Positions 62,705 to 64,000 of a stretch of 64,000 bases of DNA are shown here, one piece after another. This stretch comes from Alcanivorax sp. 24 (GTDB lineage Bacteria > Pseudomonadota > Gammaproteobacteria > Pseudomonadales > Alcanivoracaceae). The notes under the pieces were generated by a model. That model searched no databases, was not told where the DNA came from, and saw nothing but the letters and a program-made list of their open reading frames with translations. Each line of letters starts with the position of its first letter. The first letter of the stretch is position 1. Location: positions 186,001 to 250,000 of the forward strand of contig NZ_SNUA01000002.1 of assembly GCF_004360225.1 (NCBI RefSeq). The letters are read 5' to 3'. Made by a program: the position numbers and the translations under genes.

Positions 62705-63634
62705 TCAAACCGTCTCCGGCGACGCGGTGAGCCCGCCGCTTCCCCGGAAGTGTTCGATTTCCGCTACCAGCCAATCCCGGAATAGCAACAACAATGGATT
62801 CTCCGCTTTCTGTTCCGGCAGGATGAAATGGTAAGCCCAGGAGCTGCGATAGCTGTGCGGCAAGGGAATGATCAGCCGGCCGGAGGCCAGTTCCTCGCGG
62901 ATCAGAAACGGTGGAATCAGGGCAATCCCCATATCCTGCATGGCCGCTTCCGCCAGCATGGTGAACAGCTCGAAGCGTGGGCCGGTCATATCCCGTTCCA
63001 CCCGCAGGCCGGTGGAGTCGAACCACTCCCTCCAGGCGTAGGGGCGAGTGGTTTGTTGCAGCAGGGTGAGGCCGGCGATGCTTTGCGCGTCCAGCTCCCG
63101 TTCCGGGGCGATCAGGCGCGGGCTGCACACCGGCATCGGTTCCTCATGCATTAATAAGGTGGCCTCGGTGCCGGGCCAGTCGCCGTCACCGAAATAGATG
63201 GCCGCGTCGAAGCGGGTCTCGGCGAACAGAAACGGTTTGGTGCGGTTGGTCAGGTTGACGGTGACGCCGGGGTGGGCGCGGCGGAAGTCCTTCAGCCGTG
63301 GCAGCAGCCAGCGAGTGCCGAAGGTGGGCACTACCGCCAGTTCCAGCGTATTGGCGGCGCCGTGGTCACCCATCACCGCCAGCGTATCCCGTTCCAATTC
63401 ATCAAGATGGACGCTGACCCGGCGGCTGTAGTCACGGCCCGCTTCGGTGAGCCGCACTCCCGGACGTGAGCGGCGGAACAGCTTGACGCCGAGAAAGTCT
63501 TCCAGGGCCGCGATCTGGCGACAAATGGCGCTTTGCGTCAGGGCCAGTTCCTCGGCGGCTTTGGTGAAGCTCTGATGGCGGGCGGCCGCTTCGAAGCCGA
63601 TCAGAGCGGCGGTGCTGGGGATCTTGCGTCGCAT
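62705..63634 (-). CDS. LysR-family regulator, GcvA-like, divergent from gcdH
   Basis: A 309-residue regulator: winged helix TAALIGFEAAARHQSFTKAA and ELALTQSAICRQIAALEDFL, then the effector domain with TRFDAAIYFGDGDWPGTEAT. The ATG at 63634 fits the family start. It is divergent from the glutaryl-CoA dehydrogenase gene across 180 bases, the usual arrangement for a LysR activator of glutarate or lysine catabolism. Confidence 0.92.
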   Translation of the reverse strand: MRRKIPSTAALIGFEAAARHQSFTKAAEELALTQSAICRQIAALEDFLGVKLFRRSRPGVRLTEAGRDYSRRVSVHLDELERDTLAVMGDHGAANTLELAVVPTFGTRWLLPRLKDFRRAHPGVTVNLTNRTKPFLFAETRFDAAIYFGDGDWPGTEATLLMHEEPMPVCSPRLIAPERELDAQSIAGLTLLQQTTRPYAWREWFDSTGLRVERDMTGPRFELFTMLAEAAMQDMGIALIPPFLIREELASGRLIIPLPHSYRSSWAYHFILPEQKAENPLLLLFRDWLVAEIEHFRGSGGLTASPETV

Positions 63635-63814
63635 GCGGGTCTTCCCGGTCGATTTTTGTCCACAAGTGATAAAATAGCACAAAGGCGTGCAAGAAAGTGG
63701 CTTGTTCTGACCGCCAGGGCCTGTATAGCATGGCGCCAAACCCGACCAAATAGCGCCTTCGTGCCTGACCGGGCAGTCTCTCATCCCTTCTTGAAGTGAA
63801 AAGGTGGAATAACC

Positions 63815-64000
63815 GTGGCCAATAACGCAGCCTTTGACTGGGCGAGCCCCCTCCTGCTGGATCAGCAACTCACCGAAGACGAGCGCATGGTGCGCGACAC
63901 TGCCTATCAGTACGCGCAGGACAAACTCATGCCGCGCGTGCTCAACGCCTTCCGCAATGAACACACCGATGTGGAAATCTTCCGTGAAATGGGCGAACTC
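63815..64000 (+). CDS. gcdH: Glutaryl-CoA dehydrogenase, 3' end outside the window
   Basis: The frame is open from a GTG at 63815 (AAGGTGG ribosome site) to the window end. The 62 visible residues ([20 protein letters not shown], then [20 protein letters not shown]) match the N terminus of GcdH acyl-CoA dehydrogenases, which oxidise and decarboxylate glutaryl-CoA to crotonyl-CoA in lysine and tryptophan breakdown. It is controlled probably by the divergent LysR gene. The catalytic Glu is beyond the edge. Confidence 0.88.
   Translation, partial: MANNAAFDWASPLLLDQQLTEDERMVRDTAYQYAQDKLMPRVLNAFRNEHTDVEIFREMGEL

Noticed and set aside
1-64000. CRISPR arrays, IS elements, integrases, prophage genes
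   Set aside because: No spaced direct repeats and no transposase-, integrase- or phage-structural-like protein was seen anywhere in the window.

Overview
The window looks like chromosome of a high-GC gammaproteobacterium. The gene set (LldD, copper nitrite reductase with azurin, membrane PQQ glucose dehydrogenase, GcdH with a divergent LysR gene, many single metabolic and regulatory genes) and the REP-type palindromes suggest a marine Oceanospirillales/Alcanivorax-like or Pseudomonas-like bacterium. The genus is inference; there is no rRNA or tRNA gene here to anchor it.

Layout. (1) 1-10.87 kb is visibly more AT-rich than the rest and is a defence island. It holds a partial unknown gene, then a tightly overlapping leftward operon of GHKL/MORC-type ATPase, Z1-domain ATPase, PD-(D/E)XK protein and AIPR-family protein. 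Next come a rightward vsr endonuclease gene, a leftward C5-cytosine methyltransferase gene, a 48-residue leftward ORF, and a rightward controller-like HTH gene with a dual operator. Together they read as a multi-gene restriction-like system: the methyltransferase marks self, Vsr repairs deaminated 5mC, and the ATPase/nuclease operon is the likely effector. (2) 10.9-13.8 kb has lldD and a hipBA toxin-antitoxin operon with inverted-repeat operators. (3) 13.9-50.9 kb is ordinary chromosome with accessory character: an arsH/MFS/padR cluster with a repeated operator, two distant paralogues of an uncharacterised ~605-residue exported protein, several VOC, GST, AraC, LysR, DJ-1 and MFS genes, and a decayed TetR gene. 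(4) 50.9-54.0 kb is a denitrification operon nirK-nirV-SCO-azurin. Its promoter has a perfect FNR/ANR box next to an NsrR-like palindrome. (5) 54-64 kb carries small membrane and lipoprotein genes, a transglutaminase-like gene, a second copy of a 131-residue unknown family, the PQQ glucose dehydrogenase gene, a truncated VOC gene, a DHA2 efflux pump gene, and the start of gcdH with its divergent LysR gene.

No CRISPR array, transposase, integrase, tRNA or rRNA gene was found. The most notable items are the complete Z1/MORC/AIPR-PD-(D/E)XK-Vsr-Dcm-controller island with its hidden small ORF and operator, the PadR double operator with a 40-bp palindrome, the paralogous exported-protein pair, and the nirK promoter.
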